From Paenibacillus sp. UNC451MF (GTDB lineage: Bacteria; Bacillota; Bacilli; Paenibacillales; NBRC-103111), in contig NZ_JMLS01000036.1 of assembly GCF_000686845.1 (NCBI RefSeq), positions 1-42,741 of the forward strand: 42,741 nucleotides of DNA, in the 5' to 3' direction. The notes beneath the pieces were generated by a model. It was given only the letters and a program-made list of their open reading frames with translations, was not told where the DNA came from and did no database searches. The translations under genes were made by a program, and so were the position numbers. This document shows, piece by piece, positions 1 through 8,346 of this stretch (within the stretch, counting starts at the first letter, position 1; each line of letters opens with the position of its first letter).

Positions 1-168
1 GGAGCGACAGGCGGAACCGGAGCAACAGGTGGAACCGGAGCGACAGGTGGAACTGGTGCGACAGGAGGAACTGGTGCGACAGGCGGAACTGGAGCAACAG
101 GAGGAACTGGCGCAACAGGAGCAACAGGCTCTACAGGAGCAACCGGTACTACAGGTGCGACAGGAGCA
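1..168 (+). repeat. Collagen-like GXT-coding tandem repeat
   Basis: Near-perfect 9- and 18-base units encode Gly-Ala-Thr and Gly-Gly-Thr triplets. Third-base differences (GGA/GGT/GGC, ACA/ACC/ACT) show the repeat is kept at protein level. The repeat continues off the left edge, so its total length is unknown. Confidence 0.9.
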
Positions 169-693
169 AGCGCGATTGTACCATTTGCTTCAGGCTTACC
201 AATTTTACCAACAACTATTGCCGGTGGTTTGGTTGGTAATGTCGGGCTCGTAGGGTTTGGTAGCTCTGGTCTAACGGTTACTCTTGTTGGAGGAAACATT
301 GATCTTACAGGAGCAGCGGGTACGCTTCTTGATCTGTCATTCTCTATGCCTCGTGATGGTACCATTACATCCATTGCTGCTTATTTCAGCACATCAGTAG
401 CAATAGATGTACTGGGTCTTACAACTTATTCAATTACGGCTCAACTGTACCGCTCCACTACACCTAATAACATCTTCTCACCAATTCCAGGCGCAACAGT
501 TACCTTAGCACCACCTCTCTCAGATATTTTATCCATTCTGCCAGGTACCGTTTCTAATGGTATTACTACAGGTTTGTCAATTCCTGTATTAGCACAAGAT
601 CGTTTGTTAATGGTATTTTCAGTTACAGCAACTGGAGTTACTCTTATTAATACGGTTGCCGGATACGCTAGTGGTGGCGTGGCCATCAGCTAA
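1..693 (+). CDS. Collagen-like spore-surface protein with BclB-type C-terminal domain, 5' end missing
   Basis: The reading frame is open from the first base, so the start and N-terminal targeting region lie outside the window. About 56 residues of collagen-type Gly-X-Thr triplets (GAT, GGT) run into a globular tail of about 170 residues that begins [10 protein letters not shown]. That junction and a hydrophobic, Gly/Thr-rich tail are typical of the BclB C-terminal domain of Bacillus and Paenibacillus exosporium proteins. Such proteins form hair-like filaments on spores, and the Thr residues in the triplets are usually O-glycosylated. The glycosyltransferase genes that follow fit a role in decorating it, but this is inferred from position. 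A clear terminator follows at 716. The family assignment is fairly secure; the exact spore location is not shown by the sequence. Confidence 0.85.
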   Translation, partial: GATGGTGATGGTGATGGTGATGGTGATGGTGATGGTGATGATGSTGATGTTGATGASAIVPFASGLPILPTTIAGGLVGNVGLVGFGSSGLTVTLVGGNIDLTGAAGTLLDLSFSMPRDGTITSIAAYFSTSVAIDVLGLTTYSITAQLYRSTTPNNIFSPIPGATVTLAPPLSDILSILPGTVSNGITTGLSIPVLAQDRLLMVFSVTATGVTLINTVAGYASGGVAIS

Positions 694-715
694 TTCCAGT
701 CATATAATGACAATG

Positions 716-746
716 TCCCTCCTGAATATCAGGAGGGATTTTTTTA
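716..746 (+). terminator. Intrinsic terminator of the collagen-like gene
   Basis: A perfect 10-bp stem (716-725 with 729-738) encloses a 3-base loop and is followed by a run of T residues, 23 bases after the stop codon. Confidence 0.9.
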
Positions 747-771
747 ACTAGGCATTATGGAAATGTTTTAC

Positions 772-799
772 ACATGCAAATTTACAACTGAATACAATA
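772..799 (+). promoter_or_regulatory. Possible sigma-K-like promoter of the GT2-TPR gene
   Basis: AC at 772-773 is followed after 17 bases by AATACAATA at 791-799. This matches the sporulation sigma-K pattern (AC, 16-17 bases, CATANNNTA) except for the first base of the -10 element. It is a weak call, supported mainly by two better matches elsewhere in the cluster. Confidence 0.25.
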
Positions 800-841
800 A
801 ATGGATAAAAACTGAACTGTACTTTTCAGGGAGTGATGCCA

Positions 842-1942
842 ATGATAACGATAAGTCTTTGTATGATTGTAAAAAATGAAGAGGATACAATAAGCAACTG
901 CCTGTCCTCCATTGCAGATGCCGTAGATGAGATCATCATTGTAGATACAGGTTCAACAGATCGAACGAAAGCGATAGTAAGTGAATTTACTGATAAAATC
1001 ATTGATTTTGAGTGGATAGATGATTTTGCCGCCGCACGTAACTTCGCTTTTCAACAAGCTACCAAGGAATATATACTCTGGCTGGATGCGGATGACAAGC
1101 TAAAGGAAGAGGACTGCAAGAAACTCATTAACTTGAAGGCTACGCTTGACCCTTCGGTTGATTCGGTTACCATGATATATAATATTGCTTTTGACGAGTT
1201 CGGGAATGTCACATCCAAATATAGACGAAATCGACTTGTGAAGAGAGCGAATCAGTTTAAATGGATCGGTGCCATACATGAGTATTTAGAGGTTTATGGG
1301 AACATTGTGAACAGTGACATTTGCGTAACTCACTGTAAAATTCATCACAAAAGCGATAGAAATCTAAACATTTATCAAAATAAACTATTACGTGGGGACG
1401 AATTCACACCTAGGGACTTATATTACTACGCTAACGAACTTTGCGATCATCGAATGTACCATAAAGCCATAACCTACTATAATAAATTTCTGGCTACAGG
1501 ACAATGCTGGATAGAGGATGAAATCGCCACCTGTGGCAAACTGGCTGATTGCTATAATAAACTGGGCAATTATGAAATGGAGATTCAGTCTGTAGTAAGA
1601 TCCTTTCAGTTTGATAGTCCCCGTGCCGAGTTTTGCTGCCGTCTTGGATATTATTTTCTTAACCGCAACAAGTATGATCCAGCGATCTACTGGTACACTC
1701 TGGCAACAGAATTGAAAAGGCCTGATGATAACTGGGGATTTAGTAATCCTACATGCTCAACATGGCTACCGCATCTTCAGCTTTGTGTTTGCTATGATCG
1801 GATCGGAAAATATGAGTTGGCCTATGAACATAACGAGATCGCCCGTAGCTACCGTCCTAATGACTCGAGTATTCTCCATAACAAAACCTATTTGGAATCC
1901 AAATTGAACATGAACAATAGCATCGAGAGCCCCGAGGAGTGA
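842..1942 (+). CDS. Glycosyltransferase family 2 with TPR-like C-terminal half
   Basis: The N-terminal 100 residues carry a GT2 fold: ISLCMIVKNEE at the start, VDTGSTDRT as the nucleotide-binding strand, and LDADD as the DXD-type metal motif. The second half has TPR-like helices (for example DLYYYANELCDHRMYHKAITYY) of the kind found in SunS-type and related transferases that modify peptides or proteins. The frame is open from GTG 833, but AGGGAG at 828-833 sits 8 bases before ATG 842, so 842 is preferred, giving 366 residues. It directly follows the collagen-like gene and its terminator, so it has its own promoter. Glycosylation of that protein is a reasonable guess, but the acceptor is unknown. 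Confidence 0.85.
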   Translation: MITISLCMIVKNEEDTISNCLSSIADAVDEIIIVDTGSTDRTKAIVSEFTDKIIDFEWIDDFAAARNFAFQQATKEYILWLDADDKLKEEDCKKLINLKATLDPSVDSVTMIYNIAFDEFGNVTSKYRRNRLVKRANQFKWIGAIHEYLEVYGNIVNSDICVTHCKIHHKSDRNLNIYQNKLLRGDEFTPRDLYYYANELCDHRMYHKAITYYNKFLATGQCWIEDEIATCGKLADCYNKLGNYEMEIQSVVRSFQFDSPRAEFCCRLGYYFLNRNKYDPAIYWYTLATELKRPDDNWGFSNPTCSTWLPHLQLCVCYDRIGKYELAYEHNEIARSYRPNDSSILHNKTYLESKLNMNNSIESPEE

Positions 1943-1993
1943 CATTAAGCAATTTACTTGAGTAGCAGAGCTTCACGGTTTCATCACCAATAG

Positions 1994-2032
1994 GGCGACT
2001 GCTCCCACGTTCATATCCGGGTGCCGGTCGCC
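1994..2032. terminator. Weak hairpin between convergent genes
   Basis: GGCGAC at 1994 pairs with GTCGCC at 2027 around a long loop. It lies between the 3' ends of the GT2-TPR gene and the beta-helix gene. There is no T run, so termination here is doubtful. Confidence 0.25.
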
Positions 2033-2054
2033 ACTTAAGCTTGTATCTTCATTT

Positions 2055-2945
2055 CTATAATGAAAGCTTTTGTACATATTGTTTAATAAGGACGATATTC
2101 ATAATATGTGAGTGGAGTTGTCTTTCCGGGATTTGATCCAAAGTTTGTTCAGCAAGCTCTAACAGTTCCTTCACGCAGCTGATATACTGCAATAACTTAT
2201 CTTCTGAAGGGGATAGGGGGAGCTCTTGCTCATCACCTTTAGAGTCTTTGTGAACCCACACAATACCTTGCGCCGAGTTATTTACTATTTCATTATTATC
2301 CATAATGTCGGAAGCAGAAATATCGCTTTCAGTATAAATGACAATGCCTTGTAAGTTATTTTTAAACTCATTTTCGTATATAAGCGTGTTGCTTCCCTGT
2401 AGAGATAGACCTGCAGAATGGACGCTGCGAAGAATGATGTTACTGAGAAGGCTATTATGTGATCCAGCTAAAAGGAAGATTCCATCAGTATGATTCCCAG
2501 TTATCTGGTTATCGATCAGCCAATTATCGTTTCCGTCGATTGCCGTTCCAGCATAGGAGTTTTGGCGCAGCATGTTCTTCCAGACCAAATTACTCTTTGA
2601 AACTAGCCCGATTCCGTGCAAACCGTTGCTTTCACAGCAATTTTCCAATAGTCGATGGTAGCCTCCATCCATAACGAATATTCCGTTCAAGATATAGTTT
2701 TGAATCTTAAATCCGCAAATTTCTACATCGGTCACGTTATGAAGTAAGAATCCGTTCGCTAACAAGCCTCTGCCTTCTAGAATGGCCTCTCCTTTATCCT
2801 CGGCCACAATCCGGATAAAGCTCTTAGAGACCACCACCGCTTCTTTATATATCCCTCTTAATACCAGAACGACATCCCCTGGCTGCGCTGCATCAACACC
2901 TGCTTGAATGGTTATCTGATCCATTGGTACTCGAATGATTGCCAA
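2055..2945 (-). CDS. Right-handed parallel beta-helix (NosD/pectate-lyase-like) repeat protein
   Basis: The protein has repeated short beta-helix rungs with G-I-x-hydrophobic and N-x-I patterns (GLHGIGLVSKSNLVWKN, TDGIFLLAGSHNSLLSN, SAGLSLQGSNTLIYEN), about residues 15-240. A helical tail of about 50 residues follows. The opening ITIQAGVDAAQPGDVVLVLRG is typical of right-handed parallel beta-helix proteins of the NosD type. No signal peptide is visible. The open frame reaches ATG 2966, but AGGTGAG sits just before TTG 2945, giving MAIIRVPMDQ, while ATG 2966 has no ribosome binding site; 2945 is chosen. A sigma-K-like promoter precedes it. In this setting it may be a structural or polysaccharide-binding spore-surface protein. 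No catalytic residues can be assigned. Confidence 0.75.
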   Translation of the reverse strand: MAIIRVPMDQITIQAGVDAAQPGDVVLVLRGIYKEAVVVSKSFIRIVAEDKGEAILEGRGLLANGFLLHNVTDVEICGFKIQNYILNGIFVMDGGYHRLLENCCESNGLHGIGLVSKSNLVWKNMLRQNSYAGTAIDGNDNWLIDNQITGNHTDGIFLLAGSHNSLLSNIILRSVHSAGLSLQGSNTLIYENEFKNNLQGIVIYTESDISASDIMDNNEIVNNSAQGIVWVHKDSKGDEQELPLSPSEDKLLQYISCVKELLELAEQTLDQIPERQLHSHIMNIVLIKQYVQKLSL

Positions 2946-2997
2946 TAAACTCACCTGCCTTTCCATACCGGCACAATCGATATTTTGATATGTATAT

Positions 2998-3025
2998 TAT
3001 TCTATGAAAGATGAATCGTATTGGT
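2998..3025 (-). promoter_or_regulatory. Sigma-K-like promoter of the beta-helix gene
   Basis: On the minus strand AC (3025-3024) is followed after 17 bases by CATAGAATA (3006-2998). This fits the known sigma-K consensus of AC, 16-17 bases, CATANNNTA. It would start transcription about 45-50 bases before the TTG start. The short consensus makes chance matches possible. Confidence 0.45.
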
Positions 3026-3062
3026 TTGGATTAACTAGGCTAGCAATTCAACCAATTTAAAA

Positions 3063-3117
3063 TAAAAAAACGCCAAGCCTACGAAGTCAGACTTTGCGCA
3101 GTAAGCGTAATAGCGTT
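3063..3117 (-). terminator. Terminator of the leftward GT2 gene
   Basis: On the minus strand AACGC just after the GT2 stop codon pairs with GCGTT before a run of seven T residues. An inner AAGTC/GACTT hairpin lies between them. The stem is interrupted, but its position and T run fit an intrinsic terminator. Confidence 0.5.
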
Positions 3118-3956
3118 TAAAGAAGCGGCACATAGTGTCGTTCATTTCGAAAAGGCTTCTCACGGTCAATGATATCAGAAGGGGTGTAGCCATAATGATC
3201 AATCTCGAAGCCGGATATACCTAAGCTCCATTTCTTGGTGAACTTTTCCGCATTCAAAACAGATGTGGCTCTATAATCGTATTGATTGGTTCTGAATGTA
3301 CTTCCGCCATAGTGATGGATATAGACATCATTGGCTACCCAAAGTATATGTCCGCTTATTCGTGTACGCAAACAGAAATCGTCATCTTCATAGTTTCCAG
3401 GGAAAAATCTTTCGTCAAGACCGCCAATTTTGGTAATGAGGTTCTTACGAAAGAGCATACAGTGTCCAATTAATTTATGTGGAAAAAAGCCATCCTCCGC
3501 ATGATCCTCAGCCCACTTTTGAGCGAATTTTTCTATCTCTTGAGGAGTTTGATTCGGTGACTGATAAGGCACATGGTGTACACATTGTGATGCTGCCACA
3601 TTGTTAGATCGTGGCCCCACAATACCGATTGAAGGGTCTTGATCCAACCAAGCAAGCAAACGCGTTAGCCAGCCTTCTGTAACGATTGTATCGTTATTAA
3701 GAAGACAGATATAGTCACCGTTTGAGGCAAGAATACCTTGATTATTTGCCGCAGCAAAACCACGGTTTTCTTCATTACAGATAAGCTTAGATAAAGGGAT
3801 ACTTTGCAAATATTCAATGGTTTCATCTGTTGATCCGTTATCTACAAAAACAAACTCAAAGTTTTCAACCGTATTTCTTAATATACTCTCCACACATTCT
3901 TTGGTGTAGTTCATTGCATTACGGGTAACTATGACAATGGAGATTAATGAGGGCAT
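3117..3956 (-). CDS. Glycosyltransferase family 2, rhamnosyltransferase-like
   Basis: A 279-residue single-domain GT2 enzyme. It opens ISIVIVTRNAMNYTKECVESI, has FVDNGSTD for nucleotide binding, NRGFAAANNQG, and LLNNDT as the DXD-type motif, followed by the ED..FCLR segment near residue 190 typical of WbbL/rhamnosyltransferase-like transferases. AAAGGGG lies 9 bases before ATG 3956. It is the last gene of a leftward group behind the methyltransferase, 33 bases away. The donor is not predictable from sequence; nearby genes make UDP-uronate-type sugars, so one of these is possible. Confidence 0.85.
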   Translation of the reverse strand: MPSLISIVIVTRNAMNYTKECVESILRNTVENFEFVFVDNGSTDETIEYLQSIPLSKLICNEENRGFAAANNQGILASNGDYICLLNNDTIVTEGWLTRLLAWLDQDPSIGIVGPRSNNVAASQCVHHVPYQSPNQTPQEIEKFAQKWAEDHAEDGFFPHKLIGHCMLFRKNLITKIGGLDERFFPGNYEDDDFCLRTRISGHILWVANDVYIHHYGGSTFRTNQYDYRATSVLNAEKFTKKWSLGISGFEIDHYGYTPSDIIDREKPFRNERHYVPLL

Positions 3957-3989
3957 GCTATAATTCCCCTTTAATGTGGTATTTAAAAT

Positions 3990-4691
3990 TTATAATCCAG
4001 CTGTATCTATAATATACTGAATCATCCTGTCGTCGTCCTCGTTTGAAGGCATAAGGATTCCAAGGCCATTATTTGTGTACAGGCGATGGAAGGTAAGGGA
4101 GAATGAAGTTACTTTAAGGAAGTCCTCAATGGCTGTCAAAACACCATTCTGCGCACCGTATTCATGTATGGCATGATTTTGATCACTATTTAAACCGCCT
4201 GTCTTGGCTAAGTAAATTGAATTGGGTACAATTCCTTTTTTGGCATAAGGGAGCTGGCTGTCGGATGGAATAAGATCAGGAAAATAATATGAATCACGTC
4301 TGCCATACGGCCACTCTATATCATGTAGAATGATGATCGGAAACTTGCCTCGGCTTTTTGCAGCTTCCTCTATCGCTGACAGTTCTTGATAAACAGTGTA
4401 CCAGTTATGATCACCGTCTATGAGATATACATCCGCAGATTCTATAGTAGGTAAAGACTCAATAGAGCTCTTGACTAAGAGAACCAGCTCTTTCGGAAAA
4501 AATGTTTGAAATGTGTGCGTATTGAAATACGGTATTGGATCAATGACGGTCAGCTTGCCATTCACCACTTTACAGTATTCCAGAAGCTTTATAGTGGTGC
4601 GTCCAGAAAGAAAGACGCCGATTTCCACGATGCGTTTGGGCTCATGCTTGATTAGAATTGGTTTGATTACTTTTTCCCAAAAACGAATCAT
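3990..4691 (-). CDS. Class I SAM-dependent methyltransferase-like protein (CmcI/Methyltransf_24 type)
   Basis: KRIVEIGVFLSGRTTIKLLEYC is the glycine-containing SAM-binding loop near residue 20, though less glycine-rich than usual. VYLIDGDHNWYTVYQEL near residue 105 is the acidic-loop and metal-binding motif shared by CmcI-like and Methyltransf_24 enzymes, and IILHDIEWPYGRR follows. This group methylates sugars or small molecules, often within glycan clusters. AAGGAGG lies 6 bases before ATG 4691. It sits between nucleotide-sugar genes and a GT2 gene, so sugar O-methylation of the spore glycan is a likely role by inference. Confidence 0.75.
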   Translation of the reverse strand: MIRFWEKVIKPILIKHEPKRIVEIGVFLSGRTTIKLLEYCKVVNGKLTVIDPIPYFNTHTFQTFFPKELVLLVKSSIESLPTIESADVYLIDGDHNWYTVYQELSAIEEAAKSRGKFPIIILHDIEWPYGRRDSYYFPDLIPSDSQLPYAKKGIVPNSIYLAKTGGLNSDQNHAIHEYGAQNGVLTAIEDFLKVTSFSLTFHRLYTNNGLGILMPSNEDDDRMIQYIIDTAGL

Positions 4692-4789
4692 TCTGCACCT
4701 CCTTATGATACTTTATTCCATTCTAAGGATAGTGTTACTGGACCCACAGAGGACGAATTAGAGTGCTCGAACTTAACACTTATGTACCT

Positions 4790-4819
4790 CAAAACACATT
4801 ACAGATATAATGTGTTTTG
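4790..4819. repeat. Perfect 12-bp inverted repeat between epimerase and methyltransferase genes
   Basis: CAAAACACATTA (4790-4801) is the exact reverse complement of TAATGTGTTTTG (4808-4819), with a 6-base loop. It lies about 30 bases after the epimerase stop and 100 bases before the methyltransferase start. With only TTTTG at the stem end and no separate T run, it could be a weak terminator, an RNA-processing hairpin or a protein-binding palindrome. Confidence 0.5.
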
Positions 4820-4849
4820 ATAGGAGATGCTTGACTTTATTGCCTAGCG

Positions 4850-5800
4850 TCATAAGGAAGGATTATTATATATATCCAAGATTTCCGCTTTAAGTCCTTT
4901 GCGCAAATCTGTTTTTGGCTCATAACCGAGAAGGGATTGGGCCTTGCTAATATCAGCCCAAGTATGGCTTGGTTCTCCAATTGGCTTGCCCATAAACTGT
5001 CGTTCCACTTTTTTGCCGAAGTGCTCTTCAAGAATGGCTATACAATCTAGAACCGAAGCACGTTCTTTACCTCCGATATTAATCGTCTCACCCATTATGT
5101 TGTCGGCATGAGCTGCAGCCGCAATTGCAGTGACGCAGTCTTCGACGTAAGTAAAATCGCGAGTTTGCGTCCCGTCGCCATTAATCGGAATGGGTTTGTT
5201 TTGCAAAATATGTTGAATAAATCGGTGAAATGCCATATCCGGACGTTGTCTTGGACCATACACCGTAAAAAATCTTAAGATCGTTAGAGGAATAGCATCA
5301 TTATGAGCATATACCTTGCACAGCTGCTCTCCGGTCAGTTTGCTAACGCCATAAGGAGATAGTGGTGCAGTACTTGCCATTTCGTTAACTTGGCCTATTT
5401 TCTCGCCATACACTGAAGAAGTTGAAGCATAAATAAATTTGGAAACAGGATAGGTGCGGCAGCCTTCAAGCAAACGCTGAGTGGCTTCAATGTTATTCCT
5501 AATGTAATGTTTGAAATCCTCCCCCCAGCTTGAACGTACACCAGGCATTCCAGCCAAATGGTATACGATGTCAATGCCTGGGAGCAGTTGATCCCATTGC
5601 ACTGTCAGCAAATCTTGCTTAATAAAAGTAAACCTCGGGTGCTGAAGCAGGTGACGAAGATTATATTCCCTTGCCTTAACAGGAGTAGAAGAAGTCACCA
5701 ATCCATCTAGTCCAACGACTTCATGTCGAGTATCTATAAGCAATCGTTCACATAAATGTGAACCGATAAAACCGGCTGCGCCGGTTATTAATATTTTCAT
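4850..5800 (-). CDS. NAD-dependent nucleotide-sugar epimerase/dehydratase
   Basis: An extended short-chain dehydrogenase of 316 residues. GAAGFIGSHL (residues 7-16) binds NAD, and YGVSK with an upstream STSSVYG strand supplies the catalytic Tyr, Lys and Ser/Thr. RFFTVYGPRQRPDMA and GDGTQTRDFTYVEDC are the usual substrate-side motifs of UDP-glucose/UDP-glucuronate 4-epimerases. AGGAGG lies 8 bases before ATG 5800. It is 39 bases downstream of the UDP-sugar dehydrogenase, so conversion of UDP-glucuronate to UDP-galacturonate, or a decarboxylating relative, is the most likely role. The exact substrate is inferred from context. Confidence 0.85.
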   Translation of the reverse strand: MKILITGAAGFIGSHLCERLLIDTRHEVVGLDGLVTSSTPVKAREYNLRHLLQHPRFTFIKQDLLTVQWDQLLPGIDIVYHLAGMPGVRSSWGEDFKHYIRNNIEATQRLLEGCRTYPVSKFIYASTSSVYGEKIGQVNEMASTAPLSPYGVSKLTGEQLCKVYAHNDAIPLTILRFFTVYGPRQRPDMAFHRFIQHILQNKPIPINGDGTQTRDFTYVEDCVTAIAAAAHADNIMGETINIGGKERASVLDCIAILEEHFGKKVERQFMGKPIGEPSHTWADISKAQSLLGYEPKTDLRKGLKAEILDIYNNPSL

Positions 5801-5839
5801 TATTGATGCCTCCTAAGAGCTTTGCATTTGAACGACGAT

Positions 5840-7132
5840 TTATTGGTTAGCAATGCCATGATAATGATAGCCTAGCTTGGTCAATTGCACGCCGTCCAGA
5901 ATGTTTCTTCCATCAAATACGAAATATTGATTCATGTAAGTTCGCATTTGAGTCCAGTCTGCCGATCTGTATTCCTCCCATTCGGAACAGAGGATTACTG
6001 CATCACATCGATGCAATGTTTTCTCCAATGTATCGAATTGTTGAAGCCTATCGGATAGGAGCCCCGTGGGAAGCTTCGCAATGGGGTCATGAACTCTAAT
6101 GAATGCTTGTTTTTGGAGTAATTCTTGAATAATGGCGATCGATGGTGCTTCTCTTAAATCATCGGTGTTCGGTTTAAAAGAGATGCCAAGAATAGCGACT
6201 TTTTTATCGCTAAAGCTTCCTAACTTGTGCTCCCATTTGTTTAAGAAATGAGATGATTGAGTCTGATTAACTTGGATAACCTTGTCGAGAATGCTCAGCT
6301 CTGAACCATAGTCCTTAGCAGTATGCAGCAGAGCTTTAATATCTTTGGGGAAGCAGGATCCTCCGAATCCTATTCCTGCCTTCAAGAATTTCGGGCCTAT
6401 CCTGTCATCCATTCCCATACCTACAGCAACGTCGGAGATATTGACTTCAATCGTTTCACAGAGCCTTGAGAGTTCGTTCATATAAGATATTTTCGTTGCT
6501 AAGAATGCGTTCGATGCATACTTGATCATCTCTGCTGTCTTTGGTGTTGTAACGAAGAAAGGGGATTGAAGTGGATTATACAAGTTCTTGATGATATCGA
6601 CTGCATGAGTGCTATCGCTTCCGATAATAATACGATCCGGATTCAACGCATCCTGCAATGCGCTGCCTTCCCGCAAGAACTCTGGATTTGAAACGACATC
6701 AAACGGGTGGGGGAGCGATTGCGCCTCGCGAATCCATCGTACCAATTTACCATTAGTGCCTATTGGGACTGTACTTTTAACAGCTATTAACTTATATCCG
6801 TCCATATGCTTGCCAATACTCTTGGCAACTTCATGAATGAACTGTAGATCAGCGTTACCGTCTGCATCGGAAGGAGTCCCTACACAAAGGAAAATAATAT
6901 GATTTTCTTGAATGGCCTTCTCAGGTGAGGAAGTAAAGTGAATGTTACCTGTTTTGAGATGTTTTATTAATAAGTCCTCGAGTCCTGGTTCGTAAAAAGT
7001 AAGTTTGCCCTCTGATAAAGTTTGAATTTTTCTGGAATCCGTATCAAGTCCGGTTACGTTCCATCCCAGCTCGGCGAAAACCAACGCGGTCGTGACACCG
7101 ACATATCCCGTACCCATAATTAATATGTTCAT
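5840..7132 (-). CDS. UDP-glucose 6-dehydrogenase family protein
   Basis: A full-length (430 residues) UDP-glucose/GDP-mannose dehydrogenase. The N-terminal Rossmann motif is GTGYVGVTTALVFAELG, the central helix carries NPEFLREG, and the catalytic cysteine lies in GFGGSCFPKD near residue 260. The C-terminal domain has LGISFKPNTDDLREAPS. It oxidises an NDP-hexose to the NDP-uronate with two NAD. ATG 7132 overlaps the stop of the upstream nucleotidyltransferase as ATGA, and GGAGGG lies 8 bases upstream, indicating translational coupling. UDP-glucose is the usual substrate (TuaD/Ugd type). Confidence 0.92.
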   Translation of the reverse strand: MNILIMGTGYVGVTTALVFAELGWNVTGLDTDSRKIQTLSEGKLTFYEPGLEDLLIKHLKTGNIHFTSSPEKAIQENHIIFLCVGTPSDADGNADLQFIHEVAKSIGKHMDGYKLIAVKSTVPIGTNGKLVRWIREAQSLPHPFDVVSNPEFLREGSALQDALNPDRIIIGSDSTHAVDIIKNLYNPLQSPFFVTTPKTAEMIKYASNAFLATKISYMNELSRLCETIEVNISDVAVGMGMDDRIGPKFLKAGIGFGGSCFPKDIKALLHTAKDYGSELSILDKVIQVNQTQSSHFLNKWEHKLGSFSDKKVAILGISFKPNTDDLREAPSIAIIQELLQKQAFIRVHDPIAKLPTGLLSDRLQQFDTLEKTLHRCDAVILCSEWEEYRSADWTQMRTYMNQYFVFDGRNILDGVQLTKLGYHYHGIANQ

Positions 7133-8112
7133 TTACTAGACCCTCCGCTGTTTTGAACAAAAACTGATTGTGGGCTAATTATCGTGTTAGCTATCGTATA
7201 GAGACTATGATTGAGATTGGCATCTTCAAGTACAATACTGTGCTCTATACTACAGCTCTCCAGTCTTACATTAGGACCTATAGTTACATAAGGCCCGATG
7301 ACACAATTAATGATTTCACTGCTAGGGTCAATACAAACAGGTTGGATAATAGTCGAGCCTTGGTAAGGTAACTCCTTATTAAGTACTCCTTCTTCCTCCA
7401 TAAGCTGCAGCATCCAACGGTTCGCGTCTAACCAACGGTCCATCGTACCTACATCTGAGAAGTTTTTATCTGTTTTCTGATAAGCAACCGAATAGTGGTT
7501 ATTGATCATCCATTGAATGGCATCTGTAATCTCATATTCGCCTCTTGCTGACGGACGGATGGAGTGTACGGCTTCAAATATACTCGGTTTAAAAGCATAA
7601 ACACCCAGAACGGCAAGATCCGATTTGGGAGCCGATGGCTTCTCTTCAAGCCCGATTATTTTATCTTCATAGACCTCGGCAATACCAAAATCTTGAGGGT
7701 TCTTAACCTTGCCTAATAGAATAGCCGCCTCATTATGGTCATTCAATACCGCCTGACACAAGCTATCGAGAGATTGCGTAATCAGGTTGTCTCCGAGCAG
7801 CAGCAGGAATGGTTCGTTGTCTATGAATGATTCAGAGTGTTTTACAGCATCAGAGATGCCTAGCGGATCGAACTGAAATATATAGGTGATTTTTGCTCCC
7901 CATCGTTCACCAGTGCCTACTTCTTCCATAAAGAGGTTAAAGTGGTTCGGGTGGATCACTATGCCTATCTCGCAAATGTTTAATTTAACGAGCTTTTCAA
8001 TGCCGTAATAAATAATGGGCTTATTCACTACGGGAAGAAGCACTTTGGGCTTATTGTTGGAGAACGGCTGGAGTCGTGTGCCCTTGCCTGCACAGAGAAT
8101 TAATCCCTTCAT
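7129..8112 (-). CDS. Sugar-phosphate nucleotidyltransferase (long-form glucose-1-phosphate thymidylyltransferase type)
   Basis: The N-terminal 235 residues form the pyrophosphorylase domain: LILCAGKGTRLQPFSNNKP with the catalytic GxGTRL-type loop and PKVLLP, LLLGDNLI as the metal strand, and GLEEKP. A C-terminal left-handed beta-helix-like tail (about 85 residues, with VIGPYVTIGPNVRL) marks the long form known from StrD-like enzymes. AAGGAGGT lies before ATG 8112. It is first in a leftward operon with the dehydrogenase and epimerase and should supply the activated hexose. The sugar (glucose) and nucleotide (dTTP or UTP) cannot be told from sequence alone. Confidence 0.88.
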   Translation of the reverse strand: MKGLILCAGKGTRLQPFSNNKPKVLLPVVNKPIIYYGIEKLVKLNICEIGIVIHPNHFNLFMEEVGTGERWGAKITYIFQFDPLGISDAVKHSESFIDNEPFLLLLGDNLITQSLDSLCQAVLNDHNEAAILLGKVKNPQDFGIAEVYEDKIIGLEEKPSAPKSDLAVLGVYAFKPSIFEAVHSIRPSARGEYEITDAIQWMINNHYSVAYQKTDKNFSDVGTMDRWLDANRWMLQLMEEEGVLNKELPYQGSTIIQPVCIDPSSEIINCVIGPYVTIGPNVRLESCSIEHSIVLEDANLNHSLYTIANTIISPQSVFVQNSGGSSK

Positions 8113-8148
8113 AAGCTTTTTACCTCCTTGTCAATATTAAGACATTAT

Positions 8149-8175
8149 TAATTTATGATGGAAAATTGTAAATGT
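8149..8175 (-). promoter_or_regulatory. Sigma-K-like promoter of the nucleotide-sugar operon
   Basis: On the minus strand AC (8175-8174) is followed after 16 bases by CATAAATTA (8157-8149), an exact fit to the sigma-K pattern. The predicted transcript start is about 30 bases before the nucleotidyltransferase ATG. It supports expression in the mother cell late in sporulation, as expected for exosporium or crust glycan genes. Confidence 0.5.
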
Positions 8176-8346
8176 AAGGGCGATTAACAGGGAGAATATG
8201 CCGCTATAGATAGATGTGCTCAATGTCAGGACAAACATTATCCGCTAATCTACTCTATTAAGAGCCTAAGCACATGGCTAGAAATATCATAGTATACAGG
8301 GGAAACATGAAAAGTTTCTAATTTAACTCGAAGGGAATGGTTTTCT

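Noticed and set aside
1-168. Repeats as a possible CRISPR array
   Set aside because: The units are 9-18 bases, contiguous and in a coding frame, without spacers.
29-253. Gln/Glu-rich open frame over the repeats
   Set aside because: It is a frame-shifted reading of the collagen-like repeat; the Gly-X-Thr frame continues into a recognisable BclB-type domain and the natural stop.
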